From contig UQIE01000010.1 of assembly GCA_900541065.1 (NCBI GenBank), forward strand, positions 17,172 to 81,171: a stretch of 64,000 nt of DNA, given 5' to 3'. How positions within the stretch are numbered: the first letter of the stretch is position 1; each line of letters begins with the position of its first letter. A program made the position numbers and the translations under genes. The stretch is from an uncultured Collinsella sp. Lineage in GTDB: Bacteria > Actinomycetota > Coriobacteriia > Coriobacteriales > Coriobacteriaceae. Of the stretch, positions 51,913 to 60,990 are shown piece after piece. The notes under the pieces are model-generated. The model had not been told where the DNA came from. It saw nothing but the letters and a program-made list of their open reading frames with translations, and did no database searches.

Positions 51913-52302
51913 ATGTCGGGTTCTTCGGTCCGCATGTACCGAGCCACGCTTCGCACAAACAGCGCGCCGCCCAAGCTCGTCGTCGTTGAAGCTGCATGCC
52001 TTTCGCCCGATGAGCGCACAGCATTTGCATTGCTATCAAGTCGCGTCGTCGCCGTTCTGGTCCCTTGCCCGGCGAAAGGTGAACTTGCCATCCAATGCCA
52101 AACGCACGGCTGCTCGCTCAATCAGGCTGCCGTAATCGCAACCAGCCAACGCGGCCTGCCGCTCCTTTTAGAAGCCGGCATAGCACTCGCCCTTCGCGGC
52201 GCCGGATACGAAAACGAGGCCGCCGCCGATGTAGTCTTTCAACCACGATCGAGCGGCGGCCTCGCATCAGCCATTGAATATGCGTGCAGGCTCGTTGCCT
52301 AA
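51913..52302 (+). CDS. Hypothetical protein under XRE control
   Basis: 129 residues, no signal or membrane span, no family recognised. Central KLVVVEAACLSPDERTAFAL and SSRVVAVLVPCPAKGELAIQ look like a small alpha/beta domain with strand LVVV and VVAVLV; the end ALRGAGYENEAAADVVFQPR is conserved-looking. ATG 51913 with AGGAG six bases upstream; a TTG at 51889 would lie in the palindrome. Possibly toxin or effector of the XRE pair, but toxin hallmarks are absent. Confidence 0.7.
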   Translation: MSGSSVRMYRATLRTNSAPPKLVVVEAACLSPDERTAFALLSSRVVAVLVPCPAKGELAIQCQTHGCSLNQAAVIATSQRGLPLLLEAGIALALRGAGYENEAAADVVFQPRSSGGLASAIEYACRLVA

Positions 52303-52311
52303 AAGGACAAG

Positions 52312-52695
52312 CTAGAAACCAAAGCCAAAGCCCGTTCCGGTAATCGCCGAGTACATAAAGTAAACGTTGATCACGTTGAGGAACACACCCGTGATGCAAC
52401 CGTTGCGCAGGTAGCGTTCGCACACGATGCGCGCCATGGCGGCGGAGTCATCATTATTTTTTGCCTGGCGTCCCGCCGTAAAGTACGTCGCCACGCTCAG
52501 CAGCAGATTGAGTACCGGCAGCGCCAACAGCTCGTAGCTCTTACCCCAGCGCGTCGCCTCGCCGGCGGCATTAAACTTCGTTGCCACCTCGGGACCAATG
52601 TTGGGGATAACGCACGCTGCGACCACCAGCGGAATCACCGCAAGTACGAGCAGCGCAATACCCATGTAGCCAGCTTTTTTGCCATATTTAAACAT
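52312..52695 (-). CDS. DUF1648-like membrane protein
   Basis: 127 residues with three to four membrane helices. The first helix plus PNIGPEVATKFNAAGEATRW, where small proteins of the DUF1648/SdpI type have the pattern P-x-x-x-P-x-H-F/W-x-x-x-G-x-x-x-x-W/Y. AGNxx and the later helices fit the same family. Function unknown; SdpI-like proteins give immunity to peptide toxins. Confidence 0.75.
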   Translation of the reverse strand: MFKYGKKAGYMGIALLVLAVIPLVVAACVIPNIGPEVATKFNAAGEATRWGKSYELLALPVLNLLLSVATYFTAGRQAKNNDDSAAMARIVCERYLRNGCITGVFLNVINVYFMYSAITGTGFGFGF

Positions 52696-52706
52696 GCGCG
52701 TCGTCC

Positions 52707-53783
52707 TTACACGTTAAAGCGGAAGTGCACGACGTCGCCATCGGCCATAACATAGTCCTTGCCCTCAATACGCAGTTTGCCGGCGGCCTTGGCGCCCTGC
52801 TCACCGCCGAGCTCGACGTAGTCGTCATAGCCAATGACCTCGGCCTTAATAAAGCCGCGCTCAAAGTCGGTGTGGATGACACCGGCGGCCTGCGGGGCGG
52901 TCGCGCCCTGACGAACCGTCCAGGCCTTGACCTCCATCTCGCCGGCCGTAAAGAACGACTGCAGACCGAGCAGCTTATAGGCCGCCTGCGCGAGCACGTC
53001 CAGACCGGGCTGCTCCAGGCCCAAGCTCTCCAGGTAGTCGGCGGCGTCCTCGGGATCGAGCTCAGAAAGCTCGGCCTCAATCTTGGCGCAGATGGGCAAC
53101 GGCTTGACGCCATCGATGGGCGCCAGGTCCTCGTTGAGCATATCCTCGTCCACGTTGGCCACATACAGGATGGGCTTCATGGTGAGCAGGAACAGGCCCT
53201 TGGCAGCGGCACGCTCCTCGTCGGTCATCTCCATGGATGCGGCGCGCTTGCCCTCGTTGAGCCAGGCAAGCAGGCGCTTGGCGACCTCAAACTTGGGCAT
53301 GAGCTCCTTGTCGCGCTTGGCCTCCTTCTCGAGCTTGGGCAGCTGCTTCTCGAGCGTGCCCATGTCGGCCAGGATGAGCTCGGTCATGATGGTGTCGGCA
53401 TCGCCGGCGGGATCGACGAACTCGCCCGTGCGGCCCACCTCACGCATGACGTTGGGGTCCTTAAAGTAGCGCACGACCTCGCAGATGGCATCGGTCTCGC
53501 GGATGTTTGCCAGGAACTGGTTGCCCAGACCCTCGCCCTCGTTAGCGCCCTTCACCAGACCTGCGATGTCGACGAACTCGACCGTAGCCGGCACAATGCG
53601 ACCCGGGTTGACGATGTCGGCGAGCTTTTGCAAGCGGCTATCGGGCACGTCGACGATACCCACGTTGGGGTCGATCGTGGCAAACGGGTAGTTGGCGGCA
53701 AGGCCGGTCTTTTTGGTAAGCGCGGTGAACAGCGTCGACTTGCCCACGTTGGGCAGGCCCACGATACCGATGGAAAGGGACAC
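52707..53783 (-). CDS. ychF: Redox-regulated ATPase YchF
   Basis: Universal Obg-family NTPase, 358 residues, ribosome-associated and known in E. coli to be involved in stress response. G1 [16 protein letters not shown], switch [16 protein letters not shown]3 [20 protein letters not shown], helical coiled-coil domain and C-terminal TGS domain ([20 protein letters not shown], ending [15 protein letters not shown]). Full length, no anomalies. Confidence 0.96.
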   Translation of the reverse strand: MSLSIGIVGLPNVGKSTLFTALTKKTGLAANYPFATIDPNVGIVDVPDSRLQKLADIVNPGRIVPATVEFVDIAGLVKGANEGEGLGNQFLANIRETDAICEVVRYFKDPNVMREVGRTGEFVDPAGDADTIMTELILADMGTLEKQLPKLEKEAKRDKELMPKFEVAKRLLAWLNEGKRAASMEMTDEERAAAKGLFLLTMKPILYVANVDEDMLNEDLAPIDGVKPLPICAKIEAELSELDPEDAADYLESLGLEQPGLDVLAQAAYKLLGLQSFFTAGEMEVKAWTVRQGATAPQAAGVIHTDFERGFIKAEVIGYDDYVELGGEQGAKAAGKLRIEGKDYVMADGDVVHFRFNV

Positions 53784-53896
53784 GACAGCTCCTTTTGGTA
53801 CAGGTACTTCAAACCGTATAAGTATAGCGCCGCCGCAGCATCCGGGCGAATCCGGACACCGCGGCAGCGCAAATGAAGCAGAGATTGGGTCGCTAG

Positions 53897-55150
53897 CTAG
53901 TCCGCGAGCTTCTCCACTTGGTCGAGCATCTTGTCGAGCTTAGCCTTTGCCTCGGCCTTGGCCTTCTGGGCCTCTTCGTGGGCCTTAGCCTTCTGGGCGG
54001 CCTTTTCCTCGGCCTCGGGATCGACGACGACTAGGTTGGATGCATCATGTTCAACCAGCTTGAGCGCATGCTCGGGGCACACCTTGACGCAGGCTCCGCA
54101 ACCTAGGCAATACGTGGACTCCAGTGCAAAGCGACCGCTTCCCACCAAATCGCAGGCGAACGTGGGGCATACATTGACGCACTCGCCGCACGACGTACAC
54201 TTGTCAAAATCGCACTCCGGCGTGCTCACCTGCATGTTCTGGGCAAGCTCGGGATGGTTCTGCAGTGTCGAGAGCACCAGCTGCCGCCCATGGGTGAGCG
54301 AACGGCGACGCTTAGTCGTCGTGGTGCCGCACATGGTGTTGAGTGTGCGCTCGAGCTGCGTGATCTGGTGACGGTGGGCCTTCAACTTCTGCGTCACCGA
54401 GGCCAACGCCGCAGTCGCCGGGTTGAGCTTAGTCACGGTTAGGCCCGTGGTGCGGGCGATTTTTTCCATGTACTCCTTGCGCTCGTACTCGCGAAGCTTA
54501 TGGCACTTGAGGCTCTTGGGGTCGACCTCCAGGCCCATGCCCGTACCGGCCCACTCCTCGGCAGTGGCGATGGCCTCGCCCAGAATGTCCTCACCGCCGG
54601 TGTTGCGGCATTTATCGCACACGCCCAACGGCAGGTACACACTCACGTTGGGATAGTCCGCCAATACCGAGAACCAGGTCTCGGCCGTAATATCGCCCAC
54701 GCAGGCGACGACGACCTCGTTTTCGCGTGGCATGCGCTTGAGGGCGCGTGTGCAGGTGACGTAGGCGGTCTCGTGGCTCGTAGCAGCAGAGACGATATCG
54801 TCATACAGGTTTTTGGGCGCCAGGCGCGGCGAGATGATCGCCTCGGTCGGACAGGCAGCGGCGCACAGGCCGCACTTGCGACAGGAGTCGAGGATCTCGA
54901 TGGCGTCTTCCTCGACCTCGATAGCGTTGACCGGGCACACGTCCATGCACGCGGTGCAGCCGCTCTTTTCGTTTTTGCAGGTCAGGCACGGAATCGTGTT
55001 GCCGCGCGGACGCTCCTTGTAGTCGGCAGGATTCCACTGAGGCGCCGACGGATCGAGTGCATCGGTCACGCCGCCAAGCGGGTTTTTAAGAAAGTCGAAA
55101 CCCTTGCTGATCTCGATAATGTCATCAAACAGATCGTGTTCCTGCGCCAT
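53897..55150 (-). CDS. Four-cluster ferredoxin-type 4Fe-4S protein
   Basis: Soluble iron-sulfur protein of 417 residues. Two clusters near the N-terminus (CTACMDVCPVNAIE; CRKCGLCAAACPTEAI) preceded by CLTC, and two near the C-terminus (CTSCGECVNVCPTFACD; CLGCGACVKVCPEHAL). A central CDKCRNTGG with a domain of unknown fold separates them; the tail (last about 40 residues) is a Lys/Ala/Glu coiled coil. Seen commonly in Coriobacteriia; electron partner unknown. ATG 55150 with GGGAGG upstream. Confidence 0.87.
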   Translation of the reverse strand: MAQEHDLFDDIIEISKGFDFLKNPLGGVTDALDPSAPQWNPADYKERPRGNTIPCLTCKNEKSGCTACMDVCPVNAIEVEEDAIEILDSCRKCGLCAAACPTEAIISPRLAPKNLYDDIVSAATSHETAYVTCTRALKRMPRENEVVVACVGDITAETWFSVLADYPNVSVYLPLGVCDKCRNTGGEDILGEAIATAEEWAGTGMGLEVDPKSLKCHKLREYERKEYMEKIARTTGLTVTKLNPATAALASVTQKLKAHRHQITQLERTLNTMCGTTTTKRRRSLTHGRQLVLSTLQNHPELAQNMQVSTPECDFDKCTSCGECVNVCPTFACDLVGSGRFALESTYCLGCGACVKVCPEHALKLVEHDASNLVVVDPEAEEKAAQKAKAHEEAQKAKAEAKAKLDKMLDQVEKLAD

Positions 55151-55301
55151 GCGCGGCCCCTCCCTGAGCAGTGCAAACAAGCAAGAAATAATGATACGCC
55201 ATCGGCCCGTGCCTCGAGCAAATTACACGCGGAGCACCTTTGGGACAAATAGCCTATGGCCTATCGCCGCCTCGATTGCACAAGGTCAATCAAGCGCCAA
55301 A

Positions 55302-55808
55302 CTATGCCTCGCACATGAGCTGCACGAGCTTTTGTTTGGTCACCTTGGCCTGCTCGTTGGCTATGTTACGCTCGTTTCTAAAGACCGCATCTGCAACACT
55401 CTGCAGATCGGCATCGGAAATCGCACTGCACGGACCATCCATTGAGGCCGCCGTGGGGCATACGCACAACGGCAGCTCAGCATAAAACGCAACGGCCTTG
55501 GCGATATCGAGCATCTTGCCGCCGCCAATGCCCACCACCATGTCGCAATACTCGGCCCGGGCTTCCTTGGCCATTTCGACAACGGCATCTTCCGTACACG
55601 GACCGTTGTAAATCTTAAAGAACGGCTCGCTTAGATCTTCATCCAGAAATCCATCGACGATCTGCCTGCACAGCCGATCCTCGGTGCCCTGGTCAAACAA
55701 GACATAGGCAGCGCAGCCCAACCATGACAAATACCTGCCCTGACGCGAGAGCTCACCCGGCCCCTGAACATATCGTCCGGGACCGCCATAAACCATGGGA
55801 AGCGCCAT
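55302..55808 (-). pseudogene. Glycerol dehydrogenase paralogue with large in-frame deletion
   Basis: 168 codons. Residues 1-131 match the N-terminal NAD-binding half of GldA (MVVGIGGGKMLDIAKAVAFY, CPTAASMDGPCSAIS), and the last about 37 match the C-terminal end (DADLQSVADAVFRNERNIAN, then VTKQKLVQLMCEA). Some 170 residues with the metal-binding Asp and His residues are missing without loss of frame. It cannot be an active dehydrogenase. ATG with a plausible ribosome region; it might still be translated. Confidence 0.82.
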
Positions 55809-55876
55809 ACGAGAATCCGCCCTTTCATCAACAACAATTGGTGCAAAGCAACCTGACCCCTTTGCACCATAGCAAA

Positions 55877-55909
55877 AAGGGGCAAAGCCGTCTGCCGGCT
55901 TTGCCCCTT
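55877..55909 (-). terminator. Intrinsic terminator after gldA
   Basis: On the minus strand AAGGGGCAAAGCCG (55909-55896) pairs perfectly with 55890-55877 and CCCCTTTTTGCT follows: 14-bp stem, 5-nt loop and T run, 13 nt after the gldA stop. Confidence 0.9.
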
Positions 55910-55921
55910 CCTTAGCTTGAT

Positions 55922-57022
55922 TTACTCATCCATGAGATAGTAGTGGCCCAGCGCGTCGGCACCCAGGATGGCGTTTGCGACCATCTCGGGCGTCACCTCA
56001 AACGGCATGTTGCACATGGTGTCATCGGGCGCGCAGGCGGCCTCGGCAACAATCATGGCCTGCTCGCGCGTAAGCTCGGCAATGCCAAGTTCCTTCATCG
56101 TGACCGGCAGGCCCAGCTCAATGCAGAAGCCCAAGACTTCCTCGAGCTTCTCGGTCGGAGCATCCTCGAGTACCAGCTGGACGATGGTGCCAAAGGCGAC
56201 CTTCTCGCCGTGATACATGCCGTGGCACTCGGGCAGCATCGTCAGGCCATTGTGGATGGCATGAGCAGCAGCAAGGCCCGAGCTCTCAAAGCCAATGCCT
56301 GAAAGCAGCGTGTTTGCCTCGATGATGTGCTCCACGGCAGGCGTCAGCGCACCTTTCTCCAACGCGACCTTGGCCTTCACGCCATCGGCCATAAGCGTCT
56401 CGTAGCAGAGCTTGGCAAGTGCCAGACCAGCCATACCGCCCTTGCCGCCGGCGCAAGTGCCACCGTCGGCATCATGCGTCGCTTGGGCCTCAAAGTAGGT
56501 TGCGAGCGCATCGCCCATACCGGAAACCGTCAGGCGCACCGGGCTCGCCGCGATGACCGTCGTATCCATAAGGACGATATTGGGGTTTGCCTTCAGGAAG
56601 AGGTACTTGTCGAACTGGCCGTCATCGGTATAGAGCACCGAAAGCGCCGAACACGGGGCGTCGGTCGAAGCAATGGTGGGACAAATGATAACCGGGGACT
56701 CCAGGTAATAGGCGACGGCCTTGGCGGTGTCGAGGATCTTGCCGCCACCGACGCCGACGATGATGTCGCAACCGTTGTCGCGGGCGAGCGCAACCAGGCG
56801 ATCGACCTCGCCCTTGGAGCACTCGCCGTTAAAGTCCTCAAACAGCAGCTCGGCCTTAGCCTCGGCAAAACCGCCCTCGATCTTGGTGCCGACGCGCTTC
56901 TTGCCCGAAGGCGTCACGATGACGAGGGCCTTAGCGCCGAGCGGCTCAACGTAAGAGCCGAGCTTGGCCAGCTCGTCCGGGCCCTGGATGTACTTGCTGG
57001 GGCTATTGAAAATTGCAGCCAT
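55922..57022 (-). CDS. gldA: Glycerol dehydrogenase
   Basis: NAD-dependent, metal (Zn)-containing dehydrogenase of 366 residues, glycerol to dihydroxyacetone, cytoplasmic. NAD motif IVGVGGGKILDTAKAVAYY, CPTIASTDAPCSALSVLY, metal ligands Asp in SGMGDALATYFE, His in AAAHAIHNGLT and in HGMYHGEKVAFG. Weak ribosome site (GGGA) and a terminator directly upstream, see the hairpin at 57049. Full length. Confidence 0.94.
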   Translation of the reverse strand: MAAIFNSPSKYIQGPDELAKLGSYVEPLGAKALVIVTPSGKKRVGTKIEGGFAEAKAELLFEDFNGECSKGEVDRLVALARDNGCDIIVGVGGGKILDTAKAVAYYLESPVIICPTIASTDAPCSALSVLYTDDGQFDKYLFLKANPNIVLMDTTVIAASPVRLTVSGMGDALATYFEAQATHDADGGTCAGGKGGMAGLALAKLCYETLMADGVKAKVALEKGALTPAVEHIIEANTLLSGIGFESSGLAAAHAIHNGLTMLPECHGMYHGEKVAFGTIVQLVLEDAPTEKLEEVLGFCIELGLPVTMKELGIAELTREQAMIVAEAACAPDDTMCNMPFEVTPEMVANAILGADALGHYYLMDE

Positions 57023-57048
57023 AACTATCCCATTCTCTAAAAAAAGAA

Positions 57049-57080
57049 AGGGGCTCCGTACAGATACGTGCGGAGCCCCT
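57049..57080 (-). terminator. Intrinsic terminator between ADH gene and gldA
   Basis: On the minus strand AGGGGCTCCG (57080-57071) pairs with 57058-57049 and is followed by TTTCTTTTTTT. The run ends only about 18 nt before the gldA ATG, leaving no room for a promoter in between, so gldA must be read by passage through this terminator or from a promoter within it. Confidence 0.85.
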
Positions 57081-57101
57081 CGTTACGATAACAAGAGTCG
57101 A

Positions 57102-58325
57102 TTAGAAATCGATGTCGGTGTCGTAGTAGCAGGCCTTGAGGATCTTCTCGAAGTCGGCAGCCTTGGTCTCACGCGGGTTCTCCGGCGTGCAGGCGTCCTG
57201 CTCGGCGTTCGCGGCGATCTCGGGGAGCTTCGCGAGGAACTCCTCCTCGGAGACCATCTGCGGGTTCTCGGCGTCGACCTTCACGCCACCATTCGCGTAA
57301 TCCTTGATGGACTGCGGAATGTTGAGCTGGTCGTTGAGGTCGCGAATCTTCTGGACGAGCGCAGCGATGAGCTCCTCGTTGGTCTCGCCGGGAAGGTGCA
57401 GGATCTCCTTGGCCACGTAAGCATAACGCTCGGCAGCACGCGGGTCCTTGGAGTTCCACTGGATGACCTTGCCCAGGTACATGGCGTTAGCAGCACCGTG
57501 GATGATGTGACCGTTCTCGAAGGCAGCACCGGTCTTGTGAGCCATGGAGTGAACGATGCCCAGCAGGCCCGAGGAGAAGGCGATACCGGCGATGCACTGA
57601 GCCTCGTGCATGTGCTGACGGGCCTCATGGTCGCCAGCATAGGACTTGGGCAGCCACTCGACGATCTCGCGGATGCCGTGCAGAGCGTTGGCGTCGGTGA
57701 ACATAGAGGCGCAGGTGGAAACGTAAGCCTCCATGCAGTGGGTCAGAGCGTCCATGCCGGTGTGAGCGCACAGCTTGGCGGGCATGGTGTAGGTGAGCTC
57801 CGGGTCGACGATGGCGACATCAGGGGTGATGTTGAAGTCGGCCAGCGGGTACTTGATGCCCTTGGCGTAGTCGGTAATGACGGAGAACGCGGTGACCTCG
57901 GTAGCGGTGCCGGAGGTAGAGGAGATGGCGCAGAAATGAGCCTTCTGACGCAGCTCGGGGAAGCTGAACGGCTGGATGATGTTATCGAAGGACTCCTCGG
58001 GATACTCGTAGAAGACCCACATGGCCTTAGCGGCATCGATGGGCGAGCCGCCGCCGATAGCAACGATCCAGTCGGGCTCGAAGTCGCGCATAGCGGCTGC
58101 GCCCTTCATGACGGTCTCGATGGAGGGATCGGACTCGACGCCCTCGAACAGCTTGACCTCCATGCCGGCCTCTTTGAGGTCGGCCTCAACGTCCTGCAGG
58201 AACCCGCCGCGGCGCATAGAGCTGCCGCCAGAAACGATGATGGCCTTCTTACCCTTGAGGTTCTTCACCTCGTGGCGAGCGCCCTCACCAAAGTACAGAT
58301 CGCGAGGATTGGTAAAACGTCCCAT
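57102..58325 (-). CDS. Iron-containing alcohol dehydrogenase
   Basis: Cytoplasmic group III alcohol dehydrogenase of 407 residues, butanol- or 1,3-propanediol-type. GGGSPIDAAKAMW NAD motif, SSTSGTATEVTAFSVITD, metal ligands Asp in FNITPDVAIVD and His in GLLGIVHSMAHKTGAAF and ENGHIIHGAANAMYL. AGGAGG six bases before ATG 58325. Likely regenerates NAD in fermentation. Confidence 0.93.
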   Translation of the reverse strand: MGRFTNPRDLYFGEGARHEVKNLKGKKAIIVSGGSSMRRGGFLQDVEADLKEAGMEVKLFEGVESDPSIETVMKGAAAMRDFEPDWIVAIGGGSPIDAAKAMWVFYEYPEESFDNIIQPFSFPELRQKAHFCAISSTSGTATEVTAFSVITDYAKGIKYPLADFNITPDVAIVDPELTYTMPAKLCAHTGMDALTHCMEAYVSTCASMFTDANALHGIREIVEWLPKSYAGDHEARQHMHEAQCIAGIAFSSGLLGIVHSMAHKTGAAFENGHIIHGAANAMYLGKVIQWNSKDPRAAERYAYVAKEILHLPGETNEELIAALVQKIRDLNDQLNIPQSIKDYANGGVKVDAENPQMVSEEEFLAKLPEIAANAEQDACTPENPRETKAADFEKILKACYYDTDIDF

Positions 58326-58795
58326 ACTGTGCCTCCTAAACAAGCCCCTCTTAGACTTGCGTATATAACGGAGCACCCGATTGGCTCCGTTAGGACCATT
58401 TTGCGCGTTGCCGGCGATGACAATGCGCGATGTCTAAACGTCTCAACGCTCAGACAAACACTATTTTACCGTTCTGGTTGGTCAGTTATTCACCTAAAGC
58501 CGCCAATGATGAAACGTTTTTTCTATCCCTGAAGACCCTTGTGCGGCATTCATACTCCCAAGCTGGGCAAACGTTTTATCAAGGTTGACCACATATCCCG
58601 GGCGGGACGGTGCCCCTCCAAAATATGCACCGTTCGCCGCCAAAAATCGACCGTTTGCGGCACCGTGATACCACTCGGTCGTCCAAGGTGCCGACATTTG
58701 TGCGACATCCGTCTTCGTGGTGCAAAGGTGCAAGTCCAAGTGCGGCATCCCCGGTGTGCCACATGCGGGTAAACTAGAACCTTATATAGAAACAT
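58326..58795. other. 470-nt intergenic region
   Basis: No gene recognised. ACGGTGC (58607-58613) faces GCACCGT (58627-58633) and a second GCACCGT lies near 58659. The promoters of the ADH gene and of the divergent helical-protein genes must lie here. Confidence 0.35.
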
Positions 58796-58825
58796 TTGAA
58801 CCCTAACCGCAGCAAAGGAGGCCCC

Positions 58826-59902
58826 ATGGCATTCGATCCCATTCAAGAGGATTGCCATCGCCTCGTTCTTGAGGCCTTGCGCCGCGACAATATCCCGCTC
58901 ACCGACGGTGCTGCCGTAGAGCGTCTGATGGAACAATTCACCCGCAACCCCGCACCGCTCATCGTGCACGACCGCGACCGCGCCGGGCACCTCATTGCCA
59001 AGGTGGTCGAGGCTGTCGACTACCGCATTCCCTTTATCCCTGACGATACCCAGGCAGAGCAGGAAGAAGCCGCAGCCGAGAACATGCTCCGCGAGGCAGC
59101 CGCGCTCGATCCGGCCAACTGGGATGCCCAGCGCATGCTGACGGCGCTCACCGCCAGCTCCAACGAGGAATACGTACAGTACTTGGCATCCAAGCGCGAT
59201 GAAGTCGAGCATGACCTGGCGCTCAAAATCGCCTCGGCGCAGGACCCCTACGAGCGTGAGGCCGCAGGCGACCTCATGCGCCGCCCCTACCTGCGCTGGC
59301 TTGCCGCCCTTGCGTCACGCGCCCTCATTAGCGGCCGCTATCGCATGTCGCTCGAAGCCGCAAATCGCAGCTTGGACTTTGCGCCCAACGACCCCGCTGG
59401 TGTCCGCCACACCGCAATGCTCGCCATGGCAAAGCTCGAATACCCCGCCGAGGAGCTCAAACGGTTTCGCTCTGCACACTCCGTCCCCTATCTCGCCAAC
59501 ACGCCGCTGCGCCGTCGTCCCAAGGACGCGGAGCGCGACTTGGACCCATGGACGCTCATCGCGCTGATGAGCGCTGCCTGGCGCGAGCTGGACTACGAGG
59601 GCGCCGAGCACTATTTGCGCATCCTCGCACGCTCGTGCCCGCACGCGGCCGAGGCACTCTACTTCCAAACCGAGTTTCCCGATGGCGTCTATGCCCGCGT
59701 CAACGTGGGTGTGGGCTCCACCGACGAGCTCGTCCTTGCGCTGTCCGAGGCGACGCCGGTACTGCAGGAGGGCCTGGGCGCCCCCGACAACGCCAGCTTT
59801 GCCGCCTGGGTCGCCACCAACGATATCGTGCGTTCCCAGATCGACGAGCGCATCCTGCGCGCGGCCGAGCAGGGGCTTCCATTTAAGGGAGGGGACCTCT
59901 AA
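58826..59902 (+). CDS. TPR-like helical protein A
   Basis: 358 residues, cytoplasmic, all-helical with degenerate TPR pairs (SRALISGRYRMSLEAANRSL, SAAWRELDYEGAEHYLRILA). No enzyme motif. AAAGGAG five bases before the ATG. Its stop overlaps the start of the next gene (TAATG), and the MurT-GatD gene follows; the trio may form one operon. Possible scaffold or regulator; function unknown. Confidence 0.75.
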   Translation: MAFDPIQEDCHRLVLEALRRDNIPLTDGAAVERLMEQFTRNPAPLIVHDRDRAGHLIAKVVEAVDYRIPFIPDDTQAEQEEAAAENMLREAAALDPANWDAQRMLTALTASSNEEYVQYLASKRDEVEHDLALKIASAQDPYEREAAGDLMRRPYLRWLAALASRALISGRYRMSLEAANRSLDFAPNDPAGVRHTAMLAMAKLEYPAEELKRFRSAHSVPYLANTPLRRRPKDAERDLDPWTLIALMSAAWRELDYEGAEHYLRILARSCPHAAEALYFQTEFPDGVYARVNVGVGSTDELVLALSEATPVLQEGLGAPDNASFAAWVATNDIVRSQIDERILRAAEQGLPFKGGDL

Positions 59903-60945
59903 TGGATCCGAGCGTCTACATCCCCGCCTACCTGGAGCGCACCTATCTGGCGTCGCACCCCGAGCTCACCGATGCAGCACGCGAGCTTGTCCATAACGAC
60001 ATTAGCGCGAATCCTCAAAAGTATGCGCAGTCCGAGCATGCCCAAGCGCTGCTGTCCTATGCCGGTGTTCATCGCCACCTGCTCGACGAGCTCCATCGCA
60101 TCGAGGACATGGGCAGCGACGAGGAGTTCGAGCAGACGCGCAATCGTCTGTTCGACGACATGCGCGATGAGCTGCTCAAGATCGTCCGCATCGATGCGCA
60201 TGTCCTCGACGCCCAGCTGCTCGCCATCATTTTGGCGGACACGCCCGTTGACGCCTGCCTGGGCGACCTGATGAAGCTCGAAGCGACCACGGCCGATTAC
60301 CTGCAGCAAAGCGTGCCCGGGTTCGACATGGAAGCCCCGCACTACTGGGCCAATAATGTTTTGACCGACGGTGTCACCGCAGCAGACCTTACCGTGAGCG
60401 AGCCGGCTCTTATCGGGTGGCTCCACACGCTCGAGGCCATCTCGCAGCTGTGCATGGCGAGCGCCCGCTACCGCGCTGCTGCCAACTACGCCCGCCGCGT
60501 CCTTAAGGCGGAAGGCTACCCCACCCGAGCCGCAGGCACCGTGTTGCTCGCCCTCGCTCGCCTGGAAGACCAGGACGGCTTTTTTGCCCTGGCCCACCAG
60601 CTCGAGGAAGAGATCGGGGCTGATGCACTCGAGAACTCCCCTTGGTACCTGCTCGCCCGCACCATCCTCTTGTTCAAAACAAACAAGATGCGCCCGGCGA
60701 CACGCGCGCTGCGTGAGTTTGCCAACCGTTGCGAGGGCGGCGCGTTCTTCTTGCTGAACCCCATGTACCAGACGCCGTACCTTCCCTGCCGGCCCGAGCC
60801 GCGCGATCCCTGGGATCTTTCGCACCAGGCCGTTTGGGAAGCGGACGGTATTATCTCGGACACTCCCGACTTTGCCCCCTGGGCCAATGCCTGTGAAGAC
60901 GTGTCACAGCTTGCCCAGGAATTTGCGCGCCGCTACGGTTTTTAG
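59902..60945 (+). CDS. TPR-like helical protein B
   Basis: 347 residues, related in style to the upstream gene: helical hairpins (LHTLEAISQLCMASARYRAA, YLLARTILLFKTNKMRPATR) and the end VSQLAQEFARRYGF. Coupled by the overlap TAATG. No catalytic motif or membrane span. Same possible link to cell-wall synthesis by its place before murT-gatD, which is inference only. Confidence 0.75.
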   Translation: MDPSVYIPAYLERTYLASHPELTDAARELVHNDISANPQKYAQSEHAQALLSYAGVHRHLLDELHRIEDMGSDEEFEQTRNRLFDDMRDELLKIVRIDAHVLDAQLLAIILADTPVDACLGDLMKLEATTADYLQQSVPGFDMEAPHYWANNVLTDGVTAADLTVSEPALIGWLHTLEAISQLCMASARYRAAANYARRVLKAEGYPTRAAGTVLLALARLEDQDGFFALAHQLEEEIGADALENSPWYLLARTILLFKTNKMRPATRALREFANRCEGGAFFLLNPMYQTPYLPCRPEPRDPWDLSHQAVWEADGIISDTPDFAPWANACEDVSQLAQEFARRYGF

Positions 60946-60990
60946 TGACGCACTCGACCCGACCATGTCGTTTACGTTAGGAACGGTTTC

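Noticed and set aside
52725..53876. 383-codon frame opposite ychF
   Set aside because: Antisense shadow of a universal gene.
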